A stretch of 64,000 nucleotides of DNA, taken from positions 304,454,512-304,518,511 of the forward strand of contig CM060846.1 of NCBI GenBank assembly GCA_030762175.1. The letters are read 5' to 3'. Under the pieces are notes generated by a model. That model was not told the origin of the DNA. It saw only the letters and a list, made by a program, of their open reading frames with translations, and searched no databases. This DNA comes from Metallyticus violacea (Eukaryota > Arthropoda > Insecta > Mantodea > Metallyticidae). Below, one piece after another: positions 32,637 through 43,798 of this stretch (positions are counted from its first letter, which is position 1; each line of letters begins with the position of its first letter). The translations under genes and the position numbers were made by a program.

Positions 32637-32784
32637 ACCTATATATATATATATATGAGTTAGATTACTATTTCAACTATATACCTACTAGGAGTCTATT
32701 TTCCTGTACTTACATCAGAAATAATGTTGCCAATCTACACCAGATATGCATATGTAGCTTGCTGAGTGTCCTGTGTCATATATT

Positions 32785-32930
32785 TATGGCACGAAAAAGA
32801 ACCTCAAGCCTGAAAGAAGAGGCCTCGGAGCAAAATTTATTGGCCATCTCATGTCCTGAATTGAATGGGGCAATGAAAAACTGAGATGTTAAAAAACATC
32901 CATAAATAAACCAAATCAACGTCTTTATTT
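32785..32930 (+). mobile_element. SINE family A, 5'-truncated
   Basis: Contains the body and 3' end only: GAACCTCAAGCCTGAAAGA, AGAGGCCTCGGAGC, then GAGATGTTAAAAAACATCCA and TAAATAAA. No head, no clear TSD. Confidence 0.75.
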
Positions 32931-33299
32931 TATGCTCCCATAGCTCAGTCATTAGTGCAGATTTCATCTAGAATTATTTTAATTTTTAATTTGGTTTCTT
33001 AAAACCTGTCAAACACATGCTACAGCAATCAGATGTGGGAGAAGAAAGCTCTATATTGAAATAATTAACAAACATTGTATGAAGCACCGAGTACTTAATT
33101 GCATTTATTATTGAACAACAGCCACTCTAGTTTATTACTATATACATCAGCTTGCAGGAACTTACAACATCATTTACCAATTAAGTAATTAATATTATTG
33201 TAGACATTGTTCTCGGATGTATGAAAACAATTCAGTTTTCAATACTAATGATCTATTAATTCAATTTGGAATCGAACATAGTAAAACATGCACTAATAA

Positions 33300-33470
33300 T
33301 CTCTTCTGAGTCGGAATATTAGAACACTCTTTATGGTTTCACTTAAAAGAGATTTACTCAGGACATGTGTTTCGTGGATCTTTTATCCACATCATCAGCT
33401 GTTCATGGCTAATGGATCATTCGTAGAAGTGGGGATTCCTACCTACCCAACTTATCTGAAATTACTTTTT
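33300..33470 (-). mobile_element. solo PLE-B terminus
   Basis: Matches 5825-5965 of PLE-B closely, including the last codons, the ribozyme and the pLTR (GTCGGAATATTAGAACACTC...). There is no RT or nuclease, so it is a 5'-truncated insertion or a solo repeat. Confidence 0.75.
33355..33408 (-). ncRNA. Hammerhead ribozyme, PLE-B, intact core and perfect stem II
   Basis: Minus strand: CAG, then CTGATGA (complement of 33392-33398), stem II GUGGAU/AUCCAC with a five-base loop (six perfect pairs), then GAAAC (complement of 33369-33373), stem III ACA/UGU with loop CA, triplet GUC, then CUG pairing with CAG as stem I. Every conserved core base is present. Cleavage is predicted after the C complementary to 33362. 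Confidence 0.85.
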
Positions 33471-33477
33471 GTCACTC

Positions 33478-33517
33478 TTCTTTTAGAAGTATAAACCTTC
33501 TTTTAGAAGTATAAAGT
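33478..33517. repeat. 20-bp tandem duplication
   Basis: CTTCTTTTAGAAGTATAAA is repeated twice head to tail, next to the solo PLE-B terminus. Confidence 0.9.
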
Positions 33518-33538
33518 ATTACATTGTTTATATATATA

Positions 33539-33568
33539 CCACTCCATTGTCAACAGCTTCGTAAGTAC
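33539..33568 (-). repeat. third copy of the PLE-D 5' 30-mer
   Basis: Thirty bases identical to 60421-60450 and to the complement of 31021-31050. The flanks differ. Likely another truncated PLE-D 5' end. Confidence 0.75.
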
Positions 33569-33569
33569 A

Positions 33570-35290
33570 TTTAATTGAGTATAAACCTTGTATAAACTTT
33601 TTGACTGTCATTAAGGAACAAAGACATTCCTATTGGTGTACAAGAACTGAGAAACACAAAATATTTTAAATTGATGCCCTTAATGTTTAAAATACTTATA
33701 AATGGTGTATTTTGGAATTTGATAAACAATTCAATTTTAAAATGCTTGTGTAGACACTTTACATATCAATTATTACAGAAGTGGTGCATCTACAATTAAT
33801 CATGACTTTTCCTTCAGAAATTTGTGAAAATTATAACCCATTTTCAATTAAGCTGGATGCTACAAACTGACTGCCTTTGAATTATTCAAGAAATTGAGAA
33901 ACCATGATCATAATTTTCCTTTTCTTTCTGTTTGTTTTGGGTTCTTATGTTTATAGTGTATGATCATGTGCTGAACCTTTTGGCCTGCATAATACGCATG
34001 TTTTATACACTATAATTTGTGAAATTATATAATTCCTCTGTTTTACAGGCATTTCCAAATACACTGCTCCACTGCATCATACCGACTCAACTGATCATCC
34101 CAATTTGTTTTACTCTAATAGTATGTTCCCTTAGCATTATGGTTTCATAAGCATACAAAAATATATGCATAAAAGATAATAGTAAACATTATGTTTGGCT
34201 ATATTAATGGTATGCTTTATATGTATTTTTGGATATAGTGTGCATATCATATACCTATGTAATATTTAGAATTTGTGGGTATTAATGTATTTTTAATATT
34301 TAGTAACTCCTGTATTGAACTATATTGATGCATATATTTATGCAATGAAACTTATTTTTTCTCATAAGGTTTCTTTTAAATGTTGCAAAGATTGAATTTT
34401 TGCTCAAATTTCATGACTGTAGACATTGTTGAAAAGCAGATATCTGGCAAACGCCCACAACAACAACTACTTGAATATAAAAGCATAATAAAGGAGTTTC
34501 AGAAATTAGTTATCATATAGTAAAACATAAGTATTAGTATCTACCAATCCACTGGATGAACTTAATTTCTGAGCTTTTGCTTTTATACTGTCTTTTATTT
34601 TGTAACATTCTGAAAGATATGTCATAAATTAAGCATCACTAAACTAGAAACTGGAGACCCAGATATATTACAGTAGTATTTATTTTTGAATGTGAATATT
34701 ATCATTAAAATGCTAGACTGTATTCATTTTGTTAGTGTAGCAGACTGCAAACTATTAAAAAGATATATTAAAGTATTATTTATAATGTCTAAAATGTCTA
34801 TTGCCTAATATTATCATTGTTTTTAATTCAGAGCTAAATACTAGCTATCAAAAATAAGTGGGAAATATTAAATATGTACAAAACTGGCCTAAATTAACAC
34901 TATTTGTACCATTAGCTAAATTTTTTTTCTTTAAAATATTTTATGAAATATAAAAAAGCTTCCCTGTTCCAAGTTGGGATATCATTTCCTAACTTGGGAC
35001 ACTAATTATTTTCATTTCTGTACTATGTATGCAATGCCTATTCCCTTATTTGTAACATTAGAGAATAAAAGATTGTAAAAATACATAACTTTATGTTACA
35101 TAATAACTTTTATTCATATGCAAAATGTTTCATTTAAATGCTTTTAACAGCTTAAACTTTCAAATGAATTTTTTAAAAAAAATATCTGAAACACTTATTT
35201 TACAATTTGTTCTAATGGTTTACTATCATCAATATGCTCTACATTAGAAAAAATTAAAACATCAAGTTTTCTTCTTCTTCTTTTTACCAC
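33570..35290. other. no recognisable feature
   Basis: AT-rich with no supported gene or repeat. AATAAA-like strings occur but have no attached coding signal. Confidence 0.5.
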
Positions 35291-35291
35291 C

Positions 35292-35560
35292 ACCAGTGGC
35301 CGAGGTCGTTAAGGTATGGACTCATGAGTGGGAGGTCAGGGTTCGAATACTGCCAGGACCGTCCTCCCTGACTGAGGGTTTTTCCAGGTTTTCCTCAGTC
35401 CTCATAAATGACAAATGCCGGGGAGGTACCCTATACTTAGACCTGGAATGATTCTTTCCCTAAAAAAATAAATCCTTTCCCAATTTATGATTTCATCTCA
35501 TGTATCAGTGTCCATCGCCTGTGGTACCTCTGTAACAAAAACGGGTGTTAAACACCATTC
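35292..35560 (+). mobile_element. SINE family B
   Basis: Sense copy: head CAGTGGCCGAGGTCGTTAAGG, B box GGGTTCGAATACTGCC, then the family body (CTCCCTGACTGAGG, TTTTCCTCAGTCCTCAT, GGGGAGGTACCCTA) and 3' end ACGGGTGTTAAACACC. The 3' tail runs into the trinucleotide array below. Confidence 0.85.
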
Positions 35561-35635
35561 TTCTTCTTCTTCTTCTTCTTCTGCTCCTCCTGCTCCTCCT
35601 CCTGCTCCTCCTCCTCCTCCTCCTTCTTCTTCTTA
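35561..35635. repeat. (TTC)n/(CTC)n compound array at a SINE tail
   Basis: Runs of TTC, then CTCCTG/CTC units, then TTC again. Polyserine, polyproline, polyarginine or polyleucine frames through it are artefacts. It grew at the SINE 3' end, a usual place for microsatellite birth. Confidence 0.9.
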
Positions 35636-35979
35636 CAAAATCATTCATTTTGATTTGGGTTGGTGGCTGGTCACTACTGCTGTTCATTTTCATATCATTA
35701 ATGTTACCATGCACTTTCTGCTGGTTTCTTATTGCTGCAACATTTTGTTGCTTTTCAATATAATAAAACAATAGTGAAAAATCTACTATAATGAACTGTA
35801 ATCATGTTACTATCATCTTCATTGTTCCTCTTTCATCTTTACTTTCCAGGCAATAGTTCAGAAACATTTAGATTACCATTATAATTTCCATTCTCAGAAT
35901 TCTTCCTCTTATTCCCTTTAATTTAATGTCTTACCTTCTTGTTATTTTTCTTTCTTACTCATTTTTGATTGGTTTGTCT

Positions 35980-37420
35980 AATTTTTTTCTTGTTCTCCAA
36001 TCATACTTTTATCAGGCATAGCAGTTATCTTCTTCCTCCTTCAGATGACCTTAGTTTCTTTTGCTTGGGTTATCTTCAGAAATTCTTCAAATGATGGTGT
36101 CCAGCTTAATGTTGAAGTAGAGTGATCTTCAGCTTGATAAACTTGAGTTAGGCAGTGCAGTAGTTTATTTTTATTGAGCAATTAAATTCCTGTCTTTTGA
36201 AACCCTTCTATAAAATTTTCTGCTATATTTTCCCCAAGGTCGTCTTTAACAGTCTTGGAAACTGATCTTTCCTTATAGACCCCTTGTGCTTTATCTTCCA
36301 GTCTGTCAACTATTTCCACCATACTGCATAAGTGAACTGAAAAAGGATAAGTCTGATGTTGGCACATGTGTGTTCTGATTGGTGTTATTCTCAGTGCCCT
36401 ATTGCAAAATCATTATAGAAATGTGGCTTGCAAGATTGTCACTAATTATACCTTTGTAACAATCACCAAGTTTATTCAGAAATGGTAAAGCTATCATTTT
36501 AAACTATTTTTCGAAATTATTTTCCTCAAACTGGCCAGTTTTTGACTCATTATATGTTTTTCAAACTGGTCCACCATATGTCTATCTATGTAGGTTACTA
36601 GCTTTCTAAACTATGTATGATGGCAAAGCAATATTGCATACCAACAAACATCACAGAAATTGTAAATTCTATCTACTCTGTCATCTAACACACTCTTATG
36701 CTTCACTTACTAAGTAAGCATAAAATAAGTGAAGCATAAGGGTATGTTAGACTAGATACAATTTACATTTAACAAGCTTCACTGTGTGAGTTCCAACAGA
36801 ATTTTTTAAAAATGTCTTATTTTTCGAAAGGTCTTAAATGAATCACAGAGAAGTTTGATATTAAGAAATCAAAAAATATTTGGGAGTATTTGCAACTTCT
36901 ACAGATATTAATATCACTGTTTCCTGGGTTATCTTGCATGCTCATCTCTCATAATTAATGACAGCTTATAACAGAACATCCTTCAAAGATTTGGAAAGTT
37001 CTTGAAAATATGATTCTATAATTTCTGGGGTCACAGCTGCTCCTGGCTCATGCAAGTTTTTAATTCACTGATTTATCTTTTTAAAAACTTCTGGTATATT
37101 GTTTTTGAAATGTGATTCAGTCACACACATCTTGTCTAAAAACTTTTTTGTAATGATTCTTATGTCAAATGCTGTAAGTGGCAAACCTCACTCAACTACT
37201 AGATGTATGTGTTTGAAAATTTGTTTTCTTGTTGACTGAATATTGGAGGCCTACTTAAATAATTTTAATGCATATTTTTAACCTTTTAAATTTATGATTT
37301 TGGAATGCCAAATTTCATCTCAGCATTATGACAAGACACCCATTTTTGAACAGCAGCAGTCGCATGATTAAAATTTACATAATTAAAAGCAACAATTACT
37401 CCGTGGCCTGAAAATTTTTA
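35980..37420 (-). pseudogene. pogo/Tigger-like (DDE_1) transposase relic, interrupted by a hairpin
   Basis: Reading the minus strand from 37380: AAVQKWVSCHNAEMKFGIPK (HTH), PPIFSQQENKF and downstream DNA-binding text, PEIIESYF.ELSKSLKDV (~37000), a damaged YDETN/DDPG area (~36920), KYPQIFFDF-like text; after the hairpin at 36661-36767, YVVYKA...TYGGPV..TYNESKTG (~36590-36530), LPFLNKLGDCYKGIISDN and LASHIS (~36470-36425; the second catalytic Asp), and the C-terminus ENFIEGFQKTGI (~36190). The order matches transposases of the pogo/Tigger/jerky group (DDE_1). Stops and frameshifts are numerous. Confidence 0.75.
36661..36767. repeat. hairpin element (MITE-like), 107 bp, in the DDE_1 relic
   Basis: Terminal inverted repeats TGTAAATTCTATCTACTCTG... 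and TGTAAATTGTATCTAGTCT... continue inward to CTTATGCTTCACTTA on both arms. It separates two blocks of the transposase, so it inserted after that element. Confidence 0.75.
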
Positions 37421-38690
37421 AAATCAACCCCAACCTGAAAACAAAAACCCAAAAATGGCATTACTAGAAATGGTGACTTAAATTAGGACAATGTTCCAAA
37501 TTAAAACACACTTACACATATTTTAAAGCACCTTTAAAATAAATAAAAATAAAATTTAAACAGTGGTTAGAAACTGCAGGTAACATTCAGCCATAAGACA
37601 TTTAGAGTCAGCAAATTCTTGAAGCTACTCAGAGAGCAACTGTAATTAAAGTTAATAAGAAGGAAAAAAGCTCACCTTTTTTTCAAAATTTCAAACTGCA
37701 ACACAAAATCATTAAAATAAAATTGTCTTCTCTCAATTACTTAACAAAAATATCTTTCAAGTGGCTAAAAATTTGTTTCCCCTAACTACAAACAATAGTC
37801 AGAATGGGCAATCTGTGAAATGAAAAGTTCCTCAATGTCCCAAAAATAGACACCTGATTTTACTTTACTTAGGATTTTTTAGTTGTACTTTAACAAAATA
37901 TTTCACATTACACAAAACCCTTGATTTTTTCCACCAAGCACAGTCTTATTTAATTAATTTAAGTTCAGAAATTCCTCATTAGCTTTCAACACAAATTTGA
38001 TGATATTTAGATGTAAATAAAGCTTCTTTAAGAAGAGAGGTGCAATGGTGCGATGTATTTTTTCCTATTCAACGTGATATGCATAAGATAGTGTCCTTAG
38101 ATTTACTTCTAGTTAACATGATAAACTGGCAATTTATAAAGCAATTCTACAATGAAAAAATGTTTACAGCCATTGTCTGAAACAAAATTAAGCTTAGCTC
38201 TTTTACTTTTGTTCTATGAAATTCCTAGATATGCAAAAATTTTTGGAGTCTATGCTATAAACAACTCCATGTATTTTACTTGTAGATATAATAATTTAAT
38301 ATTTTGTGAACATTTATATAAAATGCAGTACTTTGTTCCACAATTTCTGTAAGATTACTCAGTCATAATTATTTTATTTTTAATAAAAACATTGATTTTA
38401 TATACAATATTCTTCAAAACTTATATGTCTGGAAAATTAACATATTTTTTTAAGGAGTATCCAACATGCTCCTCATTTATCAGCTTTTTTACTGAAATAA
38501 AATTTAGCTATTATTCATCATTTCAAAATGTTATGAACAACAAATGCATACATTAAACCTAGAAAGTATGACTGTGCATCTAATTTTCTCTCCTATTTAT
38601 TTTTGTTGCATGATTATTACATGATTAACAAGTAAAACCAATTGCAATTAAGATCAACTAGAAACATTTATTGGAACTTTTACAGTGAAG
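37420..38690. other. no recognisable feature
   Basis: AT-rich; the 66-codon frame at 38152-38352 has no recognised motif. Confidence 0.5.
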
Positions 38691-38693
38691 CCA

Positions 38694-38945
38694 GTCACAT
38701 AATTGGAATTGATGATTGAGTGAAACTAATCATTCTTATTGCTCCACTTACTTGTCTATGACCTCCACCAGAGAAGAATACACATTCCCAAAGCATAACA
38801 AAGTATCCACTAGTCGATGTTCTAGCTGATGATGTGGACAACTGTTTATAAAACCAGTTCTACATTTATAGACAAGTAGAGCAATAACAGTGTTTAGTTT
38901 GACTTAATCATACAATGATTTCAATTATGCAATTAAGATGAAATG
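38694..38945 (+). mobile_element. non-autonomous PLE-C derivative: inverted terminus, 3' UTR, ribozyme, terminus
   Basis: Left end matches the inverted terminus of PLE-C at 55027-55087 (ATTCTTATTGCTCCACTTAC, TTGTCTAT), then jumps straight to the C-terminal codons/3' UTR (CCTCCACCAGAG, GCATAACAAAGTA), the ribozyme and the direct pLTR (TTTATAGACAAGTAGAGCAATAA..., ending ...GATTTCAATTA). RT and nuclease are absent. The result is a ~250-bp unit with inverted ends and a ribozyme. Confidence 0.75.
38815..38868 (+). ncRNA. Hammerhead ribozyme of PLE-C derivative, decayed
   Basis: CTGATGA is intact (38826-38832); stem II UGGAC faces GUUUA with lost pairs; AAAAC replaces GAAAC; stem III AC/GU with CA loop; H17 is U. 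Stem I AG/CU plus an outer AUGU/ACAU with an internal bulge, as in natural type I hammerheads. The G12 change should stop cleavage. Confidence 0.5.
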
Positions 38946-39407
38946 AAATACTCCATTATTCACATTCTTATTTTATGCTGTTTCTATCCTTTTTTCCCCT
39001 GACTTGAAATACTTATTTTTAAACTTTAGAAACCGCAAAATATTCATTAAATTATTCTGATGTTAGATTGGGACTTAATAAGACCTAAAGACACCCAACA
39101 GTTTGCATTCTCTGAATAAACTCTAATTCCTAAAATATCTTTGCTAAACCAAGTTAACATTAATTGGGTTTCAAATTCATTACAAATTTTATTTGATTGC
39201 ATTGCTAAAAGCTACCACCAAGCAACATTATATTCTGGTTCTTTAATGCAATCTATATGCATTTATATAGTGACCAGGGTTTACTTTCTAATAATTAAAA
39301 TAAAAATATAAATCTTAAATTGTATTTTAATTAGATTTAATTTAAAAGAAGAATTTATGTTGAAATAATGGCTGCCAGTAGGATTAAGGATGATGATGAT
39401 GATGATG

Positions 39408-39474
<67 letters not shown>

Positions 39475-40495
39475 CTGCTTTCTGAGAAGTGATATTGTTC
39501 AGAAAATGACACATATTTACTTATTATTTCAGTCTAGGAATAAAACTTATTATTTTTCAGAAATGTTCCTTTTAAATAAATAATTTGTTTTTTGCAATAT
39601 CTGCAATATTATAATCAGTTAAGCTGGTTAGAAACTTTTCAAGTTATGTTATATATTACTTAATAACACAGTAATTAAAAATATATAATATCATATCACT
39701 TCAATCTGTTGATCCTAATACTAAAAATGTATCATGTACATTTGGTGAAATTATTCCATCTTCATATTTATAAATTTTTAACTCTGGTGTACAGTTTGTC
39801 AGAGATGGTAAATTTTTATATAGTTTACATTACAATGCCATCTTAGAAAAAAAACATATAATGTTAATGTTTTTATTTACACCTAGAATATTTACAAAAT
39901 GGTAACTTTTAAAGTATTTACATTTAGTATATTTACCAAACAGAATTAATTCAATTGAGAAAAATTAGTACAATTATTCTTTTATTGTATGCAGTCTTCT
40001 GTATAGAAGATATAGGAGATAAGATATTTTAATGCCAACCTGAACTTACTTTTATTGAATGCAGTCCTTTATAGATGATGAAGGTGAATTAAATAATACC
40101 ATATCATTGCTGTAAACAATTTTTTGGAGTGCCTCTAACTTGTTACTTGGTCTGTGTCCTAACTATGTCTGGTTTCTTTGCTGTGTATATCAAGTTTTTA
40201 TGAATATTTCTGAGTTGTCTACTACAAATAAAAAACAACTAGAATGTGCTAGCAAGTTAATGGTAAATTATAAATGTTTTGAATAGTGGTTTACAATGAG
40301 TTGATTGTTTGTCCACTGCCATTATTCTTATTACTCTTTTTTACATAATAAAATATATTTTTAGCATTTACAGAATTTCCCCAAAAATAAGCCGATGAGG
40401 AATGGAAGTACGCATATTATACTGTTTTAGGATTCTTTTATTTATAAAATGAATTGATTGCAAAATAAACATCATCTTAATTTGGGGAAGATGTA
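38945..40495. other. no gene; long trinucleotide array
   Basis: AT-rich. The main feature is the array at 39390-39472. Poly-Asp/poly-Tyr/poly-Ile frames through it are artefacts. Confidence 0.5.
39390..39472. repeat. (GAT)n-(TTA)n microsatellite
   Basis: About six GAT units pass into more than twenty TTA units without interruption. Confidence 0.95.
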
Positions 40496-40590
40496 ATCAA
40501 TATGGTATTTCTAATTCATATTATGATCAATCATAATATTTAATCAATATGCTGTTTCCAATTCATATTATGATCAATTATAAGAACATG
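40495..40590. repeat. tandem duplication, ~53-bp unit
   Basis: AATCAATATG.T.TTTC.AATTCATATTATGATCAAT occurs twice, about 53 bases apart. Confidence 0.75.
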
Positions 40591-40759
40591 AAATTTTATG
40601 TTACAAGATTTGATGATTTCATTGCCTTCATATTGTAATCTTTAGGTCTGCAACATTTTTATGTGAAAATTAAAGTAGTTAGTTTTTTCAAATGAGTTTT
40701 GTTACAGTCAAACCAGTTATTTTGTGTATGAAAATATCATTGGATAAATTTAAGAGGAG

Positions 40760-42640
40760 ACTAATTTTGTGTTTTTTAATGAGAATACTAATATCATCTG
40801 AAAAAAAATTGATAAGCATGATTGTTAATTACTGACATATATAGTGAAAATAACAATGAACCCAAAACAGAACCTTGAAGAACACTTTGCTTTACAATTG
40901 ACCATTCTGAGTACACATTGTAATTATCTGAAGAATTTATCATAACTTTTGGCTTTCTCTTTGGTAAGTATAATGCAATCCATTGACTCTTTATTCCTTA
41001 ATATATAAAAAGATAAATTTGATAAGAGTACGTTATGATTTGCTTTGATAGATCATGCAATATTCCTAGTGTATTACATTACATTTTTAGGGGATTAGGG
41101 AATTTTATTTGTTAAGTTCAAAGCTGCATTATTGGTTGAATGCTTTTTTTCTAAATCCAAACTGTTCTCCTGCTAAAATATTATATTTATCTAAATGGTC
41201 ATATATTCTTTCGAACTTTAGTTTTTCAAATATTTTGTAGAAAGCTAGCTCTTATTAATGATACTGACCTATAGTACAACATTATTGAGGTTTTGTCCTT
41301 TCTTATATAATGGTTTAACAATGAAATATATTAACCTGTCTAGAAATGTCCCTGCTTTTTTTTTTTTTCCAATTAGTGTTAAAACCCAAGTTTACTAATG
41401 AAGCAACACAGGAGATGCACACCAATGATACAGGAGATGAAGTGATAAATTGGGAAAGGATTGTTTTATAACGAAAGAAGTGTTCCAGAACTAAGTTTAG
41501 GGTACCTCCCCAGCATTCGCCATTTATGAGGACTGAGGAAAACCTGGAAAAAACCTCAGTCAGGAAGGATGGTCCTGGCAGGAATCAAACCCCAGACCTT
41601 CCACTCATGAATGCCTTAATGACTTCAGCTATCTATGGTGGTAATGTCTCCCTGTTATTATCAGCACATATTTTTAGTATTTTATAGTTATTTTATCATA
41701 TCCTGATGAATTCTTGCTTTGAGGGATTATATCACTTTATTTACTTCAGTTGCACTTATGGGTATTATCTCCAGAGAAGTAGACTTTTCTAATCACATTT
41801 CATTTAGGTAAGAAACTGGGTCTTTCTTGTGTTGCCTCTTTATCAGTAAATGTTCTGGTACCTGAATGAAATATTCATTAAATAAGGTTACTATTTGTTG
41901 CAATTTTTGTGGTAATTTGATTTACTGTAATTTCTTTTATTTCATCTTTTGAGTAATATTTACCAGTCTCCATTTTTTATCAAATATTCCAGAAAGTCTT
42001 AGGTTTGTTATGTGAGGACAGTATTTGTCTTTCATAGCAAAGTTGTTTTCTCTAGCAGCTATAAAATGTTCTCTTTTGTGTTTGCAAGATATTTTGATAT
42101 CTTGTTTTTGCATGTCATTTCTAGAGATATTATTAATTTTCTTTACATGAAATGGACAACTAGAGTTGTGGACCCTTACAAAAACATTTGAGGAATTAAA
42201 TTTATCATTTACATTGTTGGTCTTGTATATTTCTTTGCACAATGTTCTGTAAGCCGGTCATTATAATAGCTGTTTTATGGTTTACTGGCCTGCAATTGGG
42301 AACACAATAATTAATTTTCATAACTATTCATCAAGATCTGAAAATTCATTAATTAGAGCTTTTATTACTCTCAATCATGAAGTCTATATTTAAATAACCA
42401 AAGAAAATAAATGCAATTGTTGGTTGAAAGTGGCATTTTAGAACAGCATCTAAATTAAATATAATATTTTCAACATTTCCTATAGGAGCTGAATATACTG
42501 CTAACATAATTAATGCTTCATTTTTTAAATTGATATGAACAACACAACACTCAAAAGTTTCTTCCAGACAGTACTTTTTCAGATCAATTAAGTCAAATTC
42601 CATGTTACTCCTAAAAATGAGGTTTTTAATTATCTTTCTC
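40760..42640 (-). mobile_element. Jockey-like LINE (endonuclease to RT), interrupted by a SINE
   Basis: Minus-strand blocks in order of decreasing coordinate: endonuclease FDLIDLKKYCLEETFECCVV (~42600), LAVYSAPIGNVEN, FFGYLNIDFM (GDLN replaced by GYLN); linker ISCKHKREHFIAARENN (~42085); ISATEVNKVI and HQDMIK (RT start); FIVKPLYKKG (~41320); KKHSTNNAALNLTNKIP (~41135); LLSNLSFYILR; VYSEWSIVKQ (~40900); a QGSVLGSLLF-like block and a final YMS. The YxDD motif is lost. Stops are numerous. SINE B sits between the RT start and KPLYKKG. Confidence 0.8.
41355..41642 (-). mobile_element. SINE family B in LINE
   Basis: Antisense, from poly-T (41357) to the head (GACTTCAGCTATCTATGG). Body blocks GGTACCTCCCC, GACTGAGGAAAACCTGG and the B-box complement GGAATCAAACCCC (~41580-41592) fit the family. 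Flanks AATGTCCCTG and AATGTCTCCCTG may be the TSD. Confidence 0.85.
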
Positions 42641-42829
42641 TAAAGGTTCATATATGGTTCTACGTGTTAATGATACTTCAAGCAACCAGTTTTGTGGTGT
42701 GTGGCTGGTTGTTGTGTCAGCGGTGCGGGGGACAGGAAGTCCACAGTAAATATAGTATGGTTTGTCATGTAAGTTATTTCTAATGTACATAACATAAACA
42801 CTTAAAAGAAAAGTAAACTACTCCCATAT

Positions 42830-43150
42830 ATTAAACAAGGAGATGCTGGAATTGCCTTCCTTCGTTGTTTGAGTATTTCTGACACCTGCTTAGGAAATTG
42901 CTCATTACACCACACATTTCCCTCTGAGAAATTGCAGCAGTTTCATGACGAATGTTAGTTTTAAGTTCATCTAAGGTGTGTGGATTTGCTTTCTACAAAT
43001 ATCTTTTTTAATGCCCTCCAGAGATAAGGAACACTTTCTGTTTCAAGAAATTTATTTACTAATCGATGAATCAAACTCTGATTAGGAACGTGAACATCAG
43101 CAAATTTCTCTTGAAATAATTTCCTTACCCAGGCACTGATTGTGTACACA
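42830..43150 (-). mobile_element. internally deleted Tc1/mariner-type transposon: HTH joined to C-terminal tail
   Basis: The minus strand opens with AWVRKLFQEKFADVHVPNQS and LIHRLVNKFLETESV, the HTH of the DUF4817-type transposase, and passes after 3-5 codons into LWRALKKIFVESKSTH, then LDELKTNIRHETAAIS and FLSRCQKYSNNEGRQFQHLL, the usual C-terminus. The catalytic DDE core (roughly 200 residues in relatives) is missing between them, leaving one open frame across the joint. Such derivatives are often mobilised in trans. Confidence 0.75.
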
Positions 43151-43798
43151 CATATGAATCATACATAAATTAACTTTGGGTAGTAGAATATTGCTCACCT
43201 AGTAGTTTTAAAATACTTTTTATAAACATTAAATTATCATATCTATACATTCCTGGCATTCATGATTCATTGTGAATGCAATATTGTTTGATATTGCTAG
43301 TAATGCCTTGCATTACTTTTATGTTGCTTGCTTAGTAAAATGATATTAAACCATATTGAAGTTGTTTTCAACCACCAGAAGTTTATCTCAAAAGCTCTAA
43401 GGCAAAAAGATGAGTGAAACAAGAGCCACAAATCAAAGTATATGTTGAAAAGCTCTTTTCTTGCATTATTGGGCATTTGCATTCAAAAGCAAAAATGTTT
43501 GAAGCCATTAAAATCCTAAGGCTTATGCCCAATCCTTGCATAATGATATCTGTTCAAATTATGTAGCAGCTACATTCACAGAACAAAAAATTTTGTTAAT
43601 TTGCCTGACAAATGTCTACGTAAACCAAAAATTATCTTTTTACTTTTATGAACTAATTTACAATACCTGCAAATAAATATAAATATCAGTCAATTGACAA
43701 TGGGCTACTCTATATAAAATGATTAAATAATAACCTACTCATAAACTAATCCTGGTGAGAGTTTAGGTTCTTGTCCCACTATGGTAATAACTAACTTG
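43150..43798. other. no recognisable feature
   Basis: AT-rich; no coding or repeat support. Confidence 0.5.

Noticed and set aside
35487..35774. Overlapping frames encoding polyserine/proline, polyarginine or polyleucine
   Set aside because: They arise from the (TTC)/(CTC) array at a SINE tail read in different frames; no gene structure.
39281..39583. Frames with poly-Asp/poly-Tyr or poly-Ile
   Set aside because: Translation of the (GAT)n-(TTA)n microsatellite.
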